Source of the DNA: G020353115 sp964481765
GTDB taxonomy: Bacteria > Bacteroidota > Bacteroidia > Bacteroidales > VadinHA17
Direction of reading: 5' to 3'
Length of the DNA stretch: 47,718 nt
NCBI GenBank assembly: GCA_964481765.1
Contig: CAYZVJ010000007.1
Span: 1-47,718, forward strand
Shown: piece after piece, positions 16,292 to 25,709 of the stretch
Position numbering within the stretch: position 1 is the first letter of the stretch
Layout of the letters: each line of letters opens with the position of its first letter
Notes under the pieces: generated by a model
The model's database searches: none
Seen by the model: only the letters and a program-made list of their open reading frames with translations
Told to the model about the DNA's origin: nothing
Program-made: the position numbers and the translations under genes

Positions 16292-18223
16292 ATGAAAAAA
16301 GTTCTGCTCGGGATTTTAGTCATCTTTATCGTCTGGGTCGGTTATATGTATATAAACCTGAAACCCAAAAAAGGTCCTCTTTCACCTAAAATAACTTTTT
16401 TGCAAAGTCAACCGTTAATAGACGGTATTCTTGATGAAAATTTAAGGGATCACCTGCAAAAAAGGAAATATGATTTCAGATTCAATTTGAACTTTTTTAA
16501 AGGATCTGCAGGATCAAATTACCGGCTTGCATATGGAACAGATTTTATTTACCTCTATCTTGAGGCGAAAGCCGATAGTTTTATCTGCCGGGATAGAGGT
16601 TATCAGAATGGAGATGGTTTCATTCTTACCATTTCGAACAGGATACCGGGTAAAAATAAAACGGATGAACATTATGTGATGGGATTTTCATCTCAATACG
16701 AACCGGATCAGGAGTGGGCAAAAAAAATTCTATGGAACTACAATGGAAATGTTATGCTCTACAGACTGCCGGAGGATGTTCTTTTTGAATTCCAGGCAAA
16801 AGATGGCAGGATTGGATTTGAAGTTGTTATCCCATGGCCGATTATTTACCCCTATCACCCATTTTTATCAGCGGATATTGGTTTTAACCTCTGGTTTGTA
16901 AAAGCACATCCTGGTAAACGTTTCCCGAATGTACAGGGTGTTGCCTTTGAGTTCCCCTCCGAAACCGGGGCAAGAAGGTATAGACAAGTTGTTTTTGAAC
17001 AGCCAAAAATTGATCAAGGTTGTCAATCTTACCTGATACTTGATAAAAATCACTGTTTCCATGGTGATAATATACAATTCAATGCAACTGTTTTATCTGC
17101 CCAACCATTGAAAGAAAAGCTTCAAGTAGTTGTTTTTGATGAAAGTAAGGAGTTGGTTGCAAAAACGGTATTCACAATAGATACGGAGGCTGGAATATCA
17201 AATAAGCGGTTTATTTTCGGTGCTCACGAAATATCACCGGGCAACTATAGTATTGAATGGTTGGGTACTGTAAGCAACTCATCGGGGAAATTGGACCTTA
17301 CTGTTTTTCCTGAATTTGATTACACAACAATTGTTGAAAGACTGGAAAAACTAAAAACAAATATCAAGGAAGGAAGTTACACCACTTTCAGGTTTTATAT
17401 TGAGGAAATTGATCGAAAACTGAATAGGCTAAAAGATTATGAGAATTACCCTGAAGGGTCGACTGATATAACCGATTTACTGGATTACCTTAAATTCATG
17501 GAGTCAGGGAAGGACACCATCTCGGTACAGACCGGTATCTTCAGAAGAGCATTCTGTTCTGAACTGGACAGCACACTGCGACCCTATAAAATAAAGATTC
17601 CTGAGAACTACAACAAATCCGAAAAATATCCACTGCTGGTTTTTTTACACGGAAGCGGGAGAACTGATGAAGACATGTTCGACAAATACCATCGTTACCT
17701 CAGTCAGAACAATCTGATTCAAATTGCACCAAATGCAAGAGGAGTATCTCACTATTATGGAACACCAGAAGCTCAATTCGATATCAAAGAGGCAATTCAG
17801 GATGCTATCCAAAATTATAGTGTAGATACAACAAATATCGTTCTTACAGGCTTCTCAATGGGTGGTTATGGTGTTTACCGTACATACTTTGAAAATCCGG
17901 GATTGTTTAAAGGATTGGCAATATTTTCAGGGATGCCTAAAGTTGGTCTGTTAAGAAGATCCGGAAAAGGGGAATACCCGAATTTCCTCAAAAAGAAGAA
18001 CTATGAAAAACTGACCGGTGTGCCGATCTTTATTTACCATGGAAAGAATGACCTGAATTGTCCTTTTGAACTAACCAGGAAATTTGTTGATAAACTATTG
18101 GATTCAGATGCAAGTGTTCAAATGGCTTTCAATGAAGGTACCGGTCACTCTTCACCTGATAAAACGGAAATATTAATCCAGTATTACAGCTGGTTAAACA
18201 GGTTGATAGCATCAAATGAGTGA
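16292..18223 (+). CDS. Secreted esterase with N-terminal CBM9/DOMON-like domain
   Basis: A 643-residue protein from the ATG at 16292; the frame is open further upstream but the following sequence (KKVLLGILVIFIVWVGYMYIN) is a typical signal anchor. Residues of about 35-230 look like a DOMON/CBM9-type beta-sandwich (PLIDGILDENL, YLYLEAKAD, GFEVVIPWP), which binds sugars or haem in known families. A beta-domain follows. From about residue 430 there is an alpha/beta-hydrolase. LLVFLHGSGRTDED forms the oxyanion region, the nucleophile is S522 in GFSMGG, the acid is in HGKNDLNCP and the His is in GTGHSS. This resembles secreted carbohydrate esterases or PHB-depolymerase-like esterases of Bacteroidota. 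The substrate is unknown, perhaps an acylated polysaccharide. Confidence 0.82.
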   Translation: MKKVLLGILVIFIVWVGYMYINLKPKKGPLSPKITFLQSQPLIDGILDENLRDHLQKRKYDFRFNLNFFKGSAGSNYRLAYGTDFIYLYLEAKADSFICRDRGYQNGDGFILTISNRIPGKNKTDEHYVMGFSSQYEPDQEWAKKILWNYNGNVMLYRLPEDVLFEFQAKDGRIGFEVVIPWPIIYPYHPFLSADIGFNLWFVKAHPGKRFPNVQGVAFEFPSETGARRYRQVVFEQPKIDQGCQSYLILDKNHCFHGDNIQFNATVLSAQPLKEKLQVVVFDESKELVAKTVFTIDTEAGISNKRFIFGAHEISPGNYSIEWLGTVSNSSGKLDLTVFPEFDYTTIVERLEKLKTNIKEGSYTTFRFYIEEIDRKLNRLKDYENYPEGSTDITDLLDYLKFMESGKDTISVQTGIFRRAFCSELDSTLRPYKIKIPENYNKSEKYPLLVFLHGSGRTDEDMFDKYHRYLSQNNLIQIAPNARGVSHYYGTPEAQFDIKEAIQDAIQNYSVDTTNIVLTGFSMGGYGVYRTYFENPGLFKGLAIFSGMPKVGLLRRSGKGEYPNFLKKKNYEKLTGVPIFIYHGKNDLNCPFELTRKFVDKLLDSDASVQMAFNEGTGHSSPDKTEILIQYYSWLNRLIASNE

Positions 18224-18585
18224 CTAGTGCCTGGGTAACATTGTTCAATGTTCCATCCTGACGATCATAAAATTCGGTCAGGATTTCTGAGAAGCGATAT
18301 GGTGCTCGGCAAAAGAAAGAAATGAGAAGTGAGAAAGGGAGAGGATGAGACTCAGTGACTAAGGGACGAAGAGATGCGTCGTGTTATTCGGCAGTCAGCA
18401 GTATGAACTTCGTCTGACCACTAAGCGATGGATTGTGCGAAAGAAAGCTGGTCTGACGAATAAGACATAAGGTAAAAAAGATAAAGTAAATTGCCGATTG
18501 GATGTTGCACCGAAGGTCCGCTTTATAGGGAAGTTCCACTTTTATCCGCCTTATAAACAAGAAGTACTAATTTAAAACGTATAAA
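18224..18585. other. Gene-free stretch with two imperfect hairpins
   Basis: No gene is visible. ATCCTGAC (18255-18262) and GTCAGGAT (18277-18284) pair over a 14-base loop about 30 bases after the esterase stop and may act as a weak terminator. TTCGTCTGACC (18409-18419) and GGTCTGACGAA (18450-18460) form a looser pair, and their words resemble the repeat at 10865-10895. The middle part is a purine-rich degenerate run that resembles 7323-7440 (GGTGCTCGG and GAGGATGAGAC-like words). Confidence 0.5.
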
Positions 18586-18814
18586 ATGAGCTTACAGGAA
18601 TACCTTCTCCCCTACCTGATATCAAATGGGGTAGGGCTGATATTAATCTATGTTTGTTTCCGGTGGTTCAAAGCAGGACGAATCCTATTTGGTCTGATAT
18701 TTCTTGCTGCAGGCCATTTCTCCCTTAGGTATCGGGTCAGCTTTCCCCTGTACAATATTCATGGCGATTGGTCTTTATCTGCTTTACCGTAATAAAATGA
18801 AAAATGAAATGTAA
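18586..18814 (+). pseudogene. Membrane-protein gene with internal deletion and frameshift
   Basis: The frame at 18586 encodes a good start of a small multi-pass membrane protein (LQEYLLPYLISNGVGLILIYVCFRWFKAG, then ILFGLIFLAAGH) but turns into poor sequence and stops at 18792. From about 18720 the plus-one frame continues as AISPLGIGSAFP, TIFMAIGLYLLYRNK, MKNEM and stops at 18814. Those segments read like the C-terminal end of the same type of protein. I infer that a central piece, probably around 60 residues, was lost in a deletion that also shifted the frame. A short functional two-helix protein cannot be excluded. Confidence 0.65.
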
Positions 18815-18853
18815 CTTTACAGTCATTCACGTTCAAAAGATTATTTTCCATTG

Positions 18854-21148
18854 ATGGAGAAAGATGCAATAGCTGATTTTATCCTGAAAAACTACGGTCT
18901 GCAAGGAGACATTACCCCCCTGGGCAGTTACATTGATACGAATTTCATGCTTGTAACGGATCAGCGGAATAAGTTCATCTTCAAACTCTCATCTCCAACC
19001 GACTCAATAGAGTTTCTCAGGGAGCAAAACAACATTTTACATATGTTGGCCGGGGCATTAGCTCCGGGCAGGCATTTCCCCAATGTAATTCAATCACTTG
19101 ATAACAAAGAAATTGTACATTTTCATACATCCGATGGGCAAAAGCTGAATGGTCGGTTGCTCAGTTACATTGAAGGGGAATTTTTTGCAAACGTGGCTCA
19201 TTCGTCTAAAATTCTTTTTGATCTCGGTGCATTTCTTGGAGAAATGGATCAGATCCTTCAGAAAGCAACAGCACCCCATATCGCCAACCGTACGCTTTTT
19301 TGGGATCTTCAAAACTTTCCTGAAATCGAAAAGTACATCAATCGCATTGAAGCCGTTTCTATTCGCCGGTTAGTCCGTTATTTCCTTCTTCAGTTTCGTG
19401 ACACCGTGCAGCCGGTTTTACTGGATTTACGAAAACAGGTCATTCATTGTGATGCAAACGACTGGAACCTGCTGATCGGGGAAGGCAGGATTACCGGTAT
19501 CATTGATTTTGGAGATATGGTTTTCTCTCAGACCGTCAATGAACTGGCGATTGCGCTGACCTATACAATCATGGGCACGAAAGATCTCATTGGCACAGCT
19601 ATTAAGGTAATAAGGGGATATCATTCCGTTTTACCACTCGAGGAAAGAGAAATCCGGTTGCTCTATTATCTCATTGGAACCAGGTTATCAATCAGTCTCT
19701 GCATGTCAGCCCGGACTAAAAAAGCAGATCCATCCAATAAACACGCTGCTATCAGTGAAAAATCCGCCATTGATCTTCTTACGCGATGGATTGAGATCAG
19801 CCCGCTGCATGCAACGAACAGGTTCCTGGAGGTGTGCGGTTATTCCCCCTCTTTAGAGAAGGATCACAACCTGCATCTGAAAAAGCGTCAGACTTATTTT
19901 AGTTCAGTCCTCAGCCTGAGCTATGACGAACCAATCCGGATGGTGAAAGCAGCCTTTCAATACATGTACGATGACCGGGGAAACACCTACCTCGATTGTG
20001 TAAACAACATTTGTCATGTTGGACATTGCCATCCAAGGGTGGTTGAAGCGGGACAGAAGCAGATGGCAAACCTGAATACAAACACACGGTACATTTATGA
20101 TGAGCTGAACAGGTATGCTGAAAAGCTCTGTTCCACTTTTCCCGATGAACTGAACAAAGTTTTCTTTGTAAACTCGGGAAGCGCAGCAACTGACCTGGCA
20201 TTGCGATTAGCCAGGACCCACACAAAACGGGAAAATATCATTGTCGTAGACCATGCCTACCATGGGAATACATCCTCGGCAATTGAGATCAGTCCCTACA
20301 AGTTTAATGGTAAGGGTGGCATGGGTTGTGTTCCAACAACGCTTAAAACGATGATACCAGACACCTTCCGCGGGAGGTACCGGAAAGATGATCCGGATGC
20401 CGGGTATAAATACGCTGCTGATGTTGAAGATATCATCGGTAGATCAGGACAGCAGGGAAAACATGTTGCTGCTTTTATCTGCGAATCCATCATTGGTTGC
20501 GGGGGGCAGATAATGTTACCTTCAGGTTATCTTCAGGAAGCATACCGGATGACAAGAAAAAACGGGGGGATTTGCATTGCAGATGAAGTGCAGGTCGGAT
20601 TTGGCCGGGTGGGATCAGCTTTCTGGGGATTTGAACTTCAGGATGTTGTTCCGGATATTGTTATCCTGGGTAAACCGATGGGGAATGGACATCCCCTGTC
20701 AGCTGTGGTGACAACCAAAACCATAGCCAGTTCTTTTGAAAATGGAATGGAATTCTTCAGCTCTTTTGGTGGAAACCCGGTTTCCTGTGCTATTGGAGAG
20801 GCAGTTCTCGATGTGATCATGGAAGAAAAACTCCGGGAGAATGCGTTGGAAACAGGGAGCTTTTTACAATCCGGATTGATTGAAATGCAAAGAAAATATC
20901 CAATAATTGGAGATATCAGGGGATCCGGGCTTTTTCTTGGTATTGAATTTGTAATGGATAGAGAAAGCCTTAAACCGGCTACAAGTGAGACCAAACGGAT
21001 TGTTGAGGAGATGAAAAAAAGGAAAATTCTGGTAAGTACAGATGGCCCTTACCAGAATGTGATTAAATTTAAGCCCCCAATGGTTTTTGACCGGGCGAAT
21101 GGAAACCATTTCCTGGTTAACCTGGAAGATGTAATTAAAAATAGTTAA
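18854..21148 (+). CDS. Kinase/PLP phospho-lyase fusion (APH-type kinase plus class III aminotransferase fold)
   Basis: A 764-residue, two-domain protein. Residues of about 1-320 form an APH/choline-kinase-like domain with the Brenner motif HCDANDWN (198-205) and the magnesium loop DFGD (218-221). Residues of about 345-764 form a class III aminotransferase fold with NICHVGHCHP near its start, the pyridine-binding DEVQVGFGRVG and the PLP lysine K607 in ILGKPMGNGHP. The motifs resemble the vertebrate pair hydroxylysine kinase (AGPHD1) and AGXT2L phospho-lyases, which phosphorylate and then eliminate phosphate from hydroxylysine or ethanolamine; such kinases and lyases are known to be fused in bacteria. 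I infer a kinase-then-lyase step on a hydroxylated amine. Start: TTG at 18851 or, better, the adjacent ATG at 18854. The DUF2141 gene starts directly after its stop. Confidence 0.85.
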   Translation: MEKDAIADFILKNYGLQGDITPLGSYIDTNFMLVTDQRNKFIFKLSSPTDSIEFLREQNNILHMLAGALAPGRHFPNVIQSLDNKEIVHFHTSDGQKLNGRLLSYIEGEFFANVAHSSKILFDLGAFLGEMDQILQKATAPHIANRTLFWDLQNFPEIEKYINRIEAVSIRRLVRYFLLQFRDTVQPVLLDLRKQVIHCDANDWNLLIGEGRITGIIDFGDMVFSQTVNELAIALTYTIMGTKDLIGTAIKVIRGYHSVLPLEEREIRLLYYLIGTRLSISLCMSARTKKADPSNKHAAISEKSAIDLLTRWIEISPLHATNRFLEVCGYSPSLEKDHNLHLKKRQTYFSSVLSLSYDEPIRMVKAAFQYMYDDRGNTYLDCVNNICHVGHCHPRVVEAGQKQMANLNTNTRYIYDELNRYAEKLCSTFPDELNKVFFVNSGSAATDLALRLARTHTKRENIIVVDHAYHGNTSSAIEISPYKFNGKGGMGCVPTTLKTMIPDTFRGRYRKDDPDAGYKYAADVEDIIGRSGQQGKHVAAFICESIIGCGGQIMLPSGYLQEAYRMTRKNGGICIADEVQVGFGRVGSAFWGFELQDVVPDIVILGKPMGNGHPLSAVVTTKTIASSFENGMEFFSSFGGNPVSCAIGEAVLDVIMEEKLRENALETGSFLQSGLIEMQRKYPIIGDIRGSGLFLGIEFVMDRESLKPATSETKRIVEEMKKRKILVSTDGPYQNVIKFKPPMVFDRANGNHFLVNLEDVIKNS

Positions 21149-21634
21149 ATGTCGTTTTCAATGAAGTTATTCCGTGTTGTTATCCCGGCTGTTGTATTGT
21201 TTTTTTTCATGGTTTCATCTGATCTGGAAGAAACCACCGTTGTTATTAAATTCCATAATATCAGGGGTGAGGATGGAAACATATTGATCTCGATGTATGA
21301 CGCTCCGAACCAATTCCCATACCAACCGAAGTGGAAGTATATGATATCAAAATCCAGGTTAATGGAGCAGGAGAACCGGTTTCACATAAAGGAAGTTAAA
21401 TCCGGGAAGTACGCTATTGCTATTTTCGATGATGAAAACTGTGATACGGTAATGCAAAAAAATTTCCTGGGTATACCAAAAGAGGGCTATGGGTTTTCAA
21501 ACAATCCCAAACCATCCATCAAGGGAGCACCTGATTTCGAGGACTGCACCTTTGCTGTAAGTGAAGGGACAGAGAACCTCGTGGAGATTGAGCTTCAATA
21601 TCTATTCAGAAAGCCGGATGAAGAGATTCCTTAG
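21149..21634 (+). CDS. DUF2141 secreted protein
   Basis: A 161-residue protein with an N-terminal hydrophobic signal segment (LFRVVIPAVVLFFFMVSS, residues 7-24) followed by a DUF2141 domain. The signature parts are VVIKFHNIRGEDGNILISMYD near residue 33, GKYAIAIFDDENCD near 90-103 with the D-NGDGK-like turn replaced by DDENCD, and KEGYGFSNN near 112-120. The family is small, beta-rich and periplasmic, with an unknown role. The ATG follows the stop codon of the kinase/lyase gene with no gap, so translation is probably coupled. Confidence 0.85.
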   Translation: MSFSMKLFRVVIPAVVLFFFMVSSDLEETTVVIKFHNIRGEDGNILISMYDAPNQFPYQPKWKYMISKSRLMEQENRFHIKEVKSGKYAIAIFDDENCDTVMQKNFLGIPKEGYGFSNNPKPSIKGAPDFEDCTFAVSEGTENLVEIELQYLFRKPDEEIP

Positions 21635-21672
21635 ACCGAGTCAGTAATACTAAAAACAAAACAGGATCAGCA

Positions 21673-23163
21673 ATGAAAAGAAACCATTTATTCAGAAAAG
21701 GAATCAGTGGTGTGCTGCCATTGATCTTCATGGCCCTCATCATCTTCTCCTGTACCAGGCAGGAGGATGATCGGTTGCCCAACGTAGTCATCATATTCAT
21801 TGATGATATGGGGTATGGTGATATTGGGTCATTTGGCGCAACGGAGTATGCTACACCGCACCTTGACAGGTTAGCATCGGAGGGAATGCGGTTCACCAAT
21901 TTTTATGCAGCACAGGCTGTTTGCAGTGCATCAAGGGCTGCTCTGCTTACCGGATGCTACCCGAATCGCATTGGAATTTCCGGCGCATTGGGACCAAATG
22001 CCCGTGTGGGTATCAACGAAGATGAGGAGACAATCGCAGAACTCTTGAAGAGCAAAGGGTACGCAACCGGCATTTTCGGGAAATGGCACCTGGGACACCA
22101 TGAACAATTCCTGCCGCTTCAACATGGATTTGATGAATACCTGGGCCTGCCCTACTCGAATGATATGTGGCCAGTCTATTATGATGGAGGAGCAATTAAG
22201 AATAGTTCCATCAATCCACATCGCAGAAATTACCCGGTTCTTCCCCTGATTGAAGGAAACGAAAAGCTTGAAGAGATCAGGACGCTCGATGATCAGGCTA
22301 AACTGACGACCCTCTATACGGAACGTGCGGTTGATTTTATCCGGCGGCACCAGAGTGAACCATTCTTTCTCTATCTTCCCCATACCATGGTTCATGTTCC
22401 ATTGGGGGTATCTGAAAAATTCAAAGGGAAGAGCGAACAGGGATTGTTCGGTGATGTAGTAATGGAAGTTGACTGGTCCGTCGGCCAGATCCTGAATACA
22501 TTAAAAGAACTGGGACTGGATAAGAACACACTGGTCCTGTTTACCAGCGACAATGGTCCCTGGTTGAATTACGGGAATCATGCAGGTTCTACCGGTGGGC
22601 TCAGGGAAGGTAAAGGAACCAGTTTTGAAGGTGGACAGCGTGTTCCCTGCATTGTCCGCTGGCCCGGTGTAACAGAAGCCGGAACAATAAGCAATATGCT
22701 GGCTTCAACCATTGACATCCTGCCTACTCTTGCTGAGATAACCGGAGCGTCATTGCCCGATCATATCATTGATGGTGTAAGCATACTACCCTTGCTCCAG
22801 GGAGATGAAACAGCAAACCCAAGGGATCACTTTTACTATTACTACCAACGTAACGCACTGGAGGCTGTACGAAAAGACCACTGGAAGCTGGTATTGCCTC
22901 ATACTCATCGAACCTATGAAGGAGTGTTGCCTGGAAACGATGGTTTCCCAGGTCCCTATGCCTGGAAAGAAGCAGAATATGCGCTTTATGATCTCAGGAG
23001 GGATCCGGGAGAACGATATGATGTGAAAGATCTTTATCCGGAAATCGTAGCAGAAATCGAAACACTGGTCGAAAAAGCCCGGCAAGACCTGGGCGATGAC
23101 CTGACCGAACGAACAGGAAAGAATGTGAGGGAAAGTGGCAGACTGGAGGATAACGAAAAATAG
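21673..23163 (+). CDS. Sulfatase family lipoprotein (arylsulfatase type)
   Basis: A 496-residue sulfatase. The signal peptide ends in a lipobox-like IIFSC at about residues 22-26, so it is probably anchored in the envelope. Metal-binding Asp residues are in FIDDMGYGD near residue 43. The active-site motif is CSASRAALLTG with Cys84, the residue converted to formylglycine by a radical-SAM maturase in Cys-type sulfatases (C-x-A-x-R). GKWHLG, TSDNGP and the C-terminal H-and-W-rich motif YDLRRDPGE are also in place. No maturase gene is in the window. It lies 38 bases after DUF2141 and 17 bases before the DUF1295 gene, suggesting one transcript. The substrate, a sulfated glycan or a small ester, is unknown. 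Confidence 0.93.
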   Translation: MKRNHLFRKGISGVLPLIFMALIIFSCTRQEDDRLPNVVIIFIDDMGYGDIGSFGATEYATPHLDRLASEGMRFTNFYAAQAVCSASRAALLTGCYPNRIGISGALGPNARVGINEDEETIAELLKSKGYATGIFGKWHLGHHEQFLPLQHGFDEYLGLPYSNDMWPVYYDGGAIKNSSINPHRRNYPVLPLIEGNEKLEEIRTLDDQAKLTTLYTERAVDFIRRHQSEPFFLYLPHTMVHVPLGVSEKFKGKSEQGLFGDVVMEVDWSVGQILNTLKELGLDKNTLVLFTSDNGPWLNYGNHAGSTGGLREGKGTSFEGGQRVPCIVRWPGVTEAGTISNMLASTIDILPTLAEITGASLPDHIIDGVSILPLLQGDETANPRDHFYYYYQRNALEAVRKDHWKLVLPHTHRTYEGVLPGNDGFPGPYAWKEAEYALYDLRRDPGERYDVKDLYPEIVAEIETLVEKARQDLGDDLTERTGKNVRESGRLEDNEK

Positions 23164-23180
23164 GCAAATGCAGGGATTGA

Positions 23181-24074
23181 ATGTTTCCAGACCACCAATA
23201 TAAAGCACCATCCAAAACCGGATCTCTTTTTATCTGTTTGGTAAGTTATCTTATCACGCTTGTTTTCTGTGTCCTGATCCTGCGGCATACAGACCGTGGC
23301 AATCCACTGGTTAACGCGGCGACACTTGATCTTTTCGCCACAATCCTGATTTTTGCAGTGAGCTTCACGTTTAATAATTCCAGCCTATACGACCCATACT
23401 GGAGTGTTGCACCCTTTCCCATTCTCCTCTACTGGAGTCTTTCGACAGGAAGTGATCTGCTTTCCTTGCGGCAAATAGTAATTCTGGTGCTTGTACTTCT
23501 CTGGGGAAGCCGCTTGACATTTAACTGGATCAGGCGCTGGAAAGGGTTGCAGGATGAAGACTGGCGCTATGCCAATTTTCGAAAAAAGTATACACGCTCT
23601 TACTGGATCGTCAGTTTTTTTGGGATCCACCTGTTGCCTACGGTTGTGGTTTTCCTGGCCTGCCTCTCACTCTACCCGGCAATTGTTATCAAACCGGCTT
23701 CATTGGATCTGTTCGATCTGGTTGCCATCGGGGTAACCCTCTGTGCCATATTGATCGAAACCATTGCTGACGAGCAGTTGAGGAAATTCCTGCTCAGACC
23801 AAGCGGTCAATCCTTTTTATCATCCGGATTGTGGAAGTACTCCAGGCACCCGAACTATTTTGGTGAAGTCCTGTTCTGGATCGGGTTGTTCCTCTTTTCT
23901 TGCGAATCAGGCTCCTTCTACGGGTGGACCCTTCCAGGCCCGTTCGGTATGGTCATACTCTTTCTTTTTGTCAGTGTGCCCATGATCGATAAACGAATGC
24001 TGCAAAGAAAAGAGGGATATGAATCGTATATGGAAAAAACCTCCGCGTTGGTTTTCTGGAGGGTGAGAAATTAG
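23181..24074 (+). CDS. DUF1295 membrane protein (steroid 5-alpha-reductase C-terminal-like)
   Basis: A 297-residue protein with about seven transmembrane segments and the DUF1295 layout. An early charged region reads DPYWSVAPFPIL, RLTFNWIRRWKGLQDEDWRY is at about residues 115-134, and the C-terminal motif GLWKYSRHPNYFGEVLFWIGLF is at about 218-240. The last motif is shared with isoprenylcysteine methyltransferases and sterol reductases and forms a nucleotide or SAM cofactor pocket in the superfamily. The actual reaction is unknown in bacteria. The gene is 17 bases after the sulfatase gene and looks to be the end of that run. Confidence 0.88.
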   Translation: MFPDHQYKAPSKTGSLFICLVSYLITLVFCVLILRHTDRGNPLVNAATLDLFATILIFAVSFTFNNSSLYDPYWSVAPFPILLYWSLSTGSDLLSLRQIVILVLVLLWGSRLTFNWIRRWKGLQDEDWRYANFRKKYTRSYWIVSFFGIHLLPTVVVFLACLSLYPAIVIKPASLDLFDLVAIGVTLCAILIETIADEQLRKFLLRPSGQSFLSSGLWKYSRHPNYFGEVLFWIGLFLFSCESGSFYGWTLPGPFGMVILFLFVSVPMIDKRMLQRKEGYESYMEKTSALVFWRVRN

Positions 24075-24236
24075 TCACTGACCAATTTCTTAGTTAAATG
24101 TTAAATGTTAATAGTTAATAGGTTAGCGGTCCCTTTTTCTGAAAATAAATCATTAATAATGAACCATTAACCATTAACTTTTCCCGTAAGGGATGCCTTC
24201 GGCATAACAATTAACATAACCATTCAAGATTTTTCT

Positions 24237-24679
24237 CTATTTTCCAAATGGAAAGCCGATCTGCAGTTCCACCAAAAGGTAAAAACGCACAGCCGGAGTT
24301 ATCGGGCTGTGCCAGGGTTGTCCCTGTTCATCTTCCCAATAATACCCATGCTTGCAGGAATAATCCGTATATCCGAAGATTTCCAGAAATCGGTAGATCG
24401 TGCATGGTATAACAATCCGCCATAGTAGTATCTGAAATGCGTGGTAATGAATATACTTTGGAATATGCGTAATTCAATTGATACAGCCGGTCCATACTCA
24501 AGCAAGCCAAGGGGGTCAACCTGCCACATGATCCGTTCGACCTTGCTGTCAACTATGGGATCCGGCAAAATAGCATTGTTCCCTGTTGAAAAACCTTCGC
24601 CCGGGAGTGACAATAAGAAAAGGCTAATCGTGCAAAAATAACCGGTCAATCTGGTAATATATCTATTTAATAAAAACAT
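24237..24679 (-). pseudogene. Frameshifted outer-membrane beta-barrel-like protein
   Basis: The frame beginning at 24679 has a signal peptide (ITRLTGYFCTISLFLLSLPG) and barrel-like text (IMWQVDPLGLLEYGPAVSIELRIF and FITTHFRYYYGGLLYH). It ends prematurely in poor sequence at 24299. Another minus-strand frame carries a plausible barrel end, DEQGQPWHSPITPAVRFYLL then VELQIGFPFGK and a stop at 24237. A shift between about 24360 and 24400 joins the two. The intact ancestor would be a small conserved Bacteroidota outer-membrane protein of unknown role. The intergenic tail 24075-24236 to its left holds TTAAC-type short repeats and a small GATGCC-TTC-GGCAT hairpin. Confidence 0.6.
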
Positions 24680-24760
24680 ATTACCTTTATTTGTTTCAGT
24701 AAACTTACAAATCTTTATCCTTACTGCATTCTCAATGTGGAATATAAACATCCAAAAAAG

Positions 24761-25267
24761 ATGGATACATTAATGAATACTTCCTCAGAAAAATACCTGA
24801 AATACAGCCTCGGACACATGTTGCCACCCATTGCTGTCTACATGGGATATTTTTTCATGCTGGTTGGTATTCCAAGTATCATTTTTGGTAACCCCTTCCT
24901 CGGGGGAGGGGTTATTCTGTTGGGAATGTTTATCAGTTTTACTCTTCGGGGAGTGATCATTGATGTGCAGAAAAGGGAGGTGTTAACGTATACTAGCATT
25001 ATCTGGATAAAAAGAGATAAAGTGGTAAATGATCTTACTGATTACAGGGTCATTACGGTGAACCGGTCATCCATGAGCTACCGTTCCTATAGCTGGTCGA
25101 ACAGGTCGGCTGTCTTTACCAACTACTATTATACCCTCTTCCTGTCAAAAGACACAAACAAAAGAGGCATTCCGGTAGCTACGTTTAAAAAGAGGGAAAC
25201 TGCCCTGGAGGAAGCACAAAAACTGGAGAAATTGTTTGATCTGAGACTGCAGGCAACAAGAATGTAG
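24761..25267 (+). CDS. Two-helix membrane protein of unknown function
   Basis: A 168-residue protein from the ATG at 24761 (a GTG at 24737 is also possible). Two hydrophobic segments follow each other (YMGYFFMLVGIPSIIFG and GGGVILLGMFISFTL, at about residues 25-60). After them comes a soluble beta-rich region with VIIDVQKREVLTYTS, a Ser/Tyr-rich turn and a final helix KRETALEEAQKLEKLFDLRL. The plan (two TM helices, then PH-like strands) resembles bacterial PH-domain membrane proteins, but I do not recognise it as a member. It stands alone between a decayed gene and a gene-free stretch. Confidence 0.65.
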   Translation: MDTLMNTSSEKYLKYSLGHMLPPIAVYMGYFFMLVGIPSIIFGNPFLGGGVILLGMFISFTLRGVIIDVQKREVLTYTSIIWIKRDKVVNDLTDYRVITVNRSSMSYRSYSWSNRSAVFTNYYYTLFLSKDTNKRGIPVATFKKRETALEEAQKLEKLFDLRLQATRM

Positions 25268-25709
25268 CCCTTTATAATTCCGGTATTCGGTGTTTGGTTA
25301 CCATGCCCGTTTCGTTATTCGAAGTTCGTCAGTCGTAAAATAATGAGATTATAAATTGTCGACCCGAGACTCCATATCCAAAAGAATACCCATCTCTACC
25401 ATACTTTTCATGCCTGTGATCAGCAAGCAGCAGGTGGGTAACAAGAATACAGCTTGTGTCCATCCGTGCAAAAATTTATTTATTCACTCCGGAGAGCATG
25501 TAACACTACAGATTAACTAACTGTAACCCGAACTTCGTTACCGACTTACGATACTGGTTTCGTAACTGAACACCATCTAACATCAGACAGAATCTGCATA
25601 CCCTATCCCGAACAAAAAATAACTTTATACAATACTCACTTCCTTCTATCATTTGGTTTATATTGAATTCAGAGAATTATAGTATGTTTGTTGAACAAAA
25701 CCGTTGATT
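25268..25709. other. Gene-free stretch before the PqqB-like gene
   Basis: No convincing gene, terminator or large repeat is seen. Near the right end TATGTTTG (25683-25690) fits the Bacteroidota -7 box and would place transcription start about 13 bases before the ATG at 25710. A TTTG at 25652 is too far (27 bases) to be a good -33 box. Short words such as TTCGTCAGTCGT near 25324 resemble the 10865 and 18409 repeats. Confidence 0.4.

Noticed and set aside
24441..24641. Short plus-strand ORF opposite the barrel pseudogene
   Set aside because: Low-complexity translation with no domain signs, fully antisense to the better-supported decayed gene.
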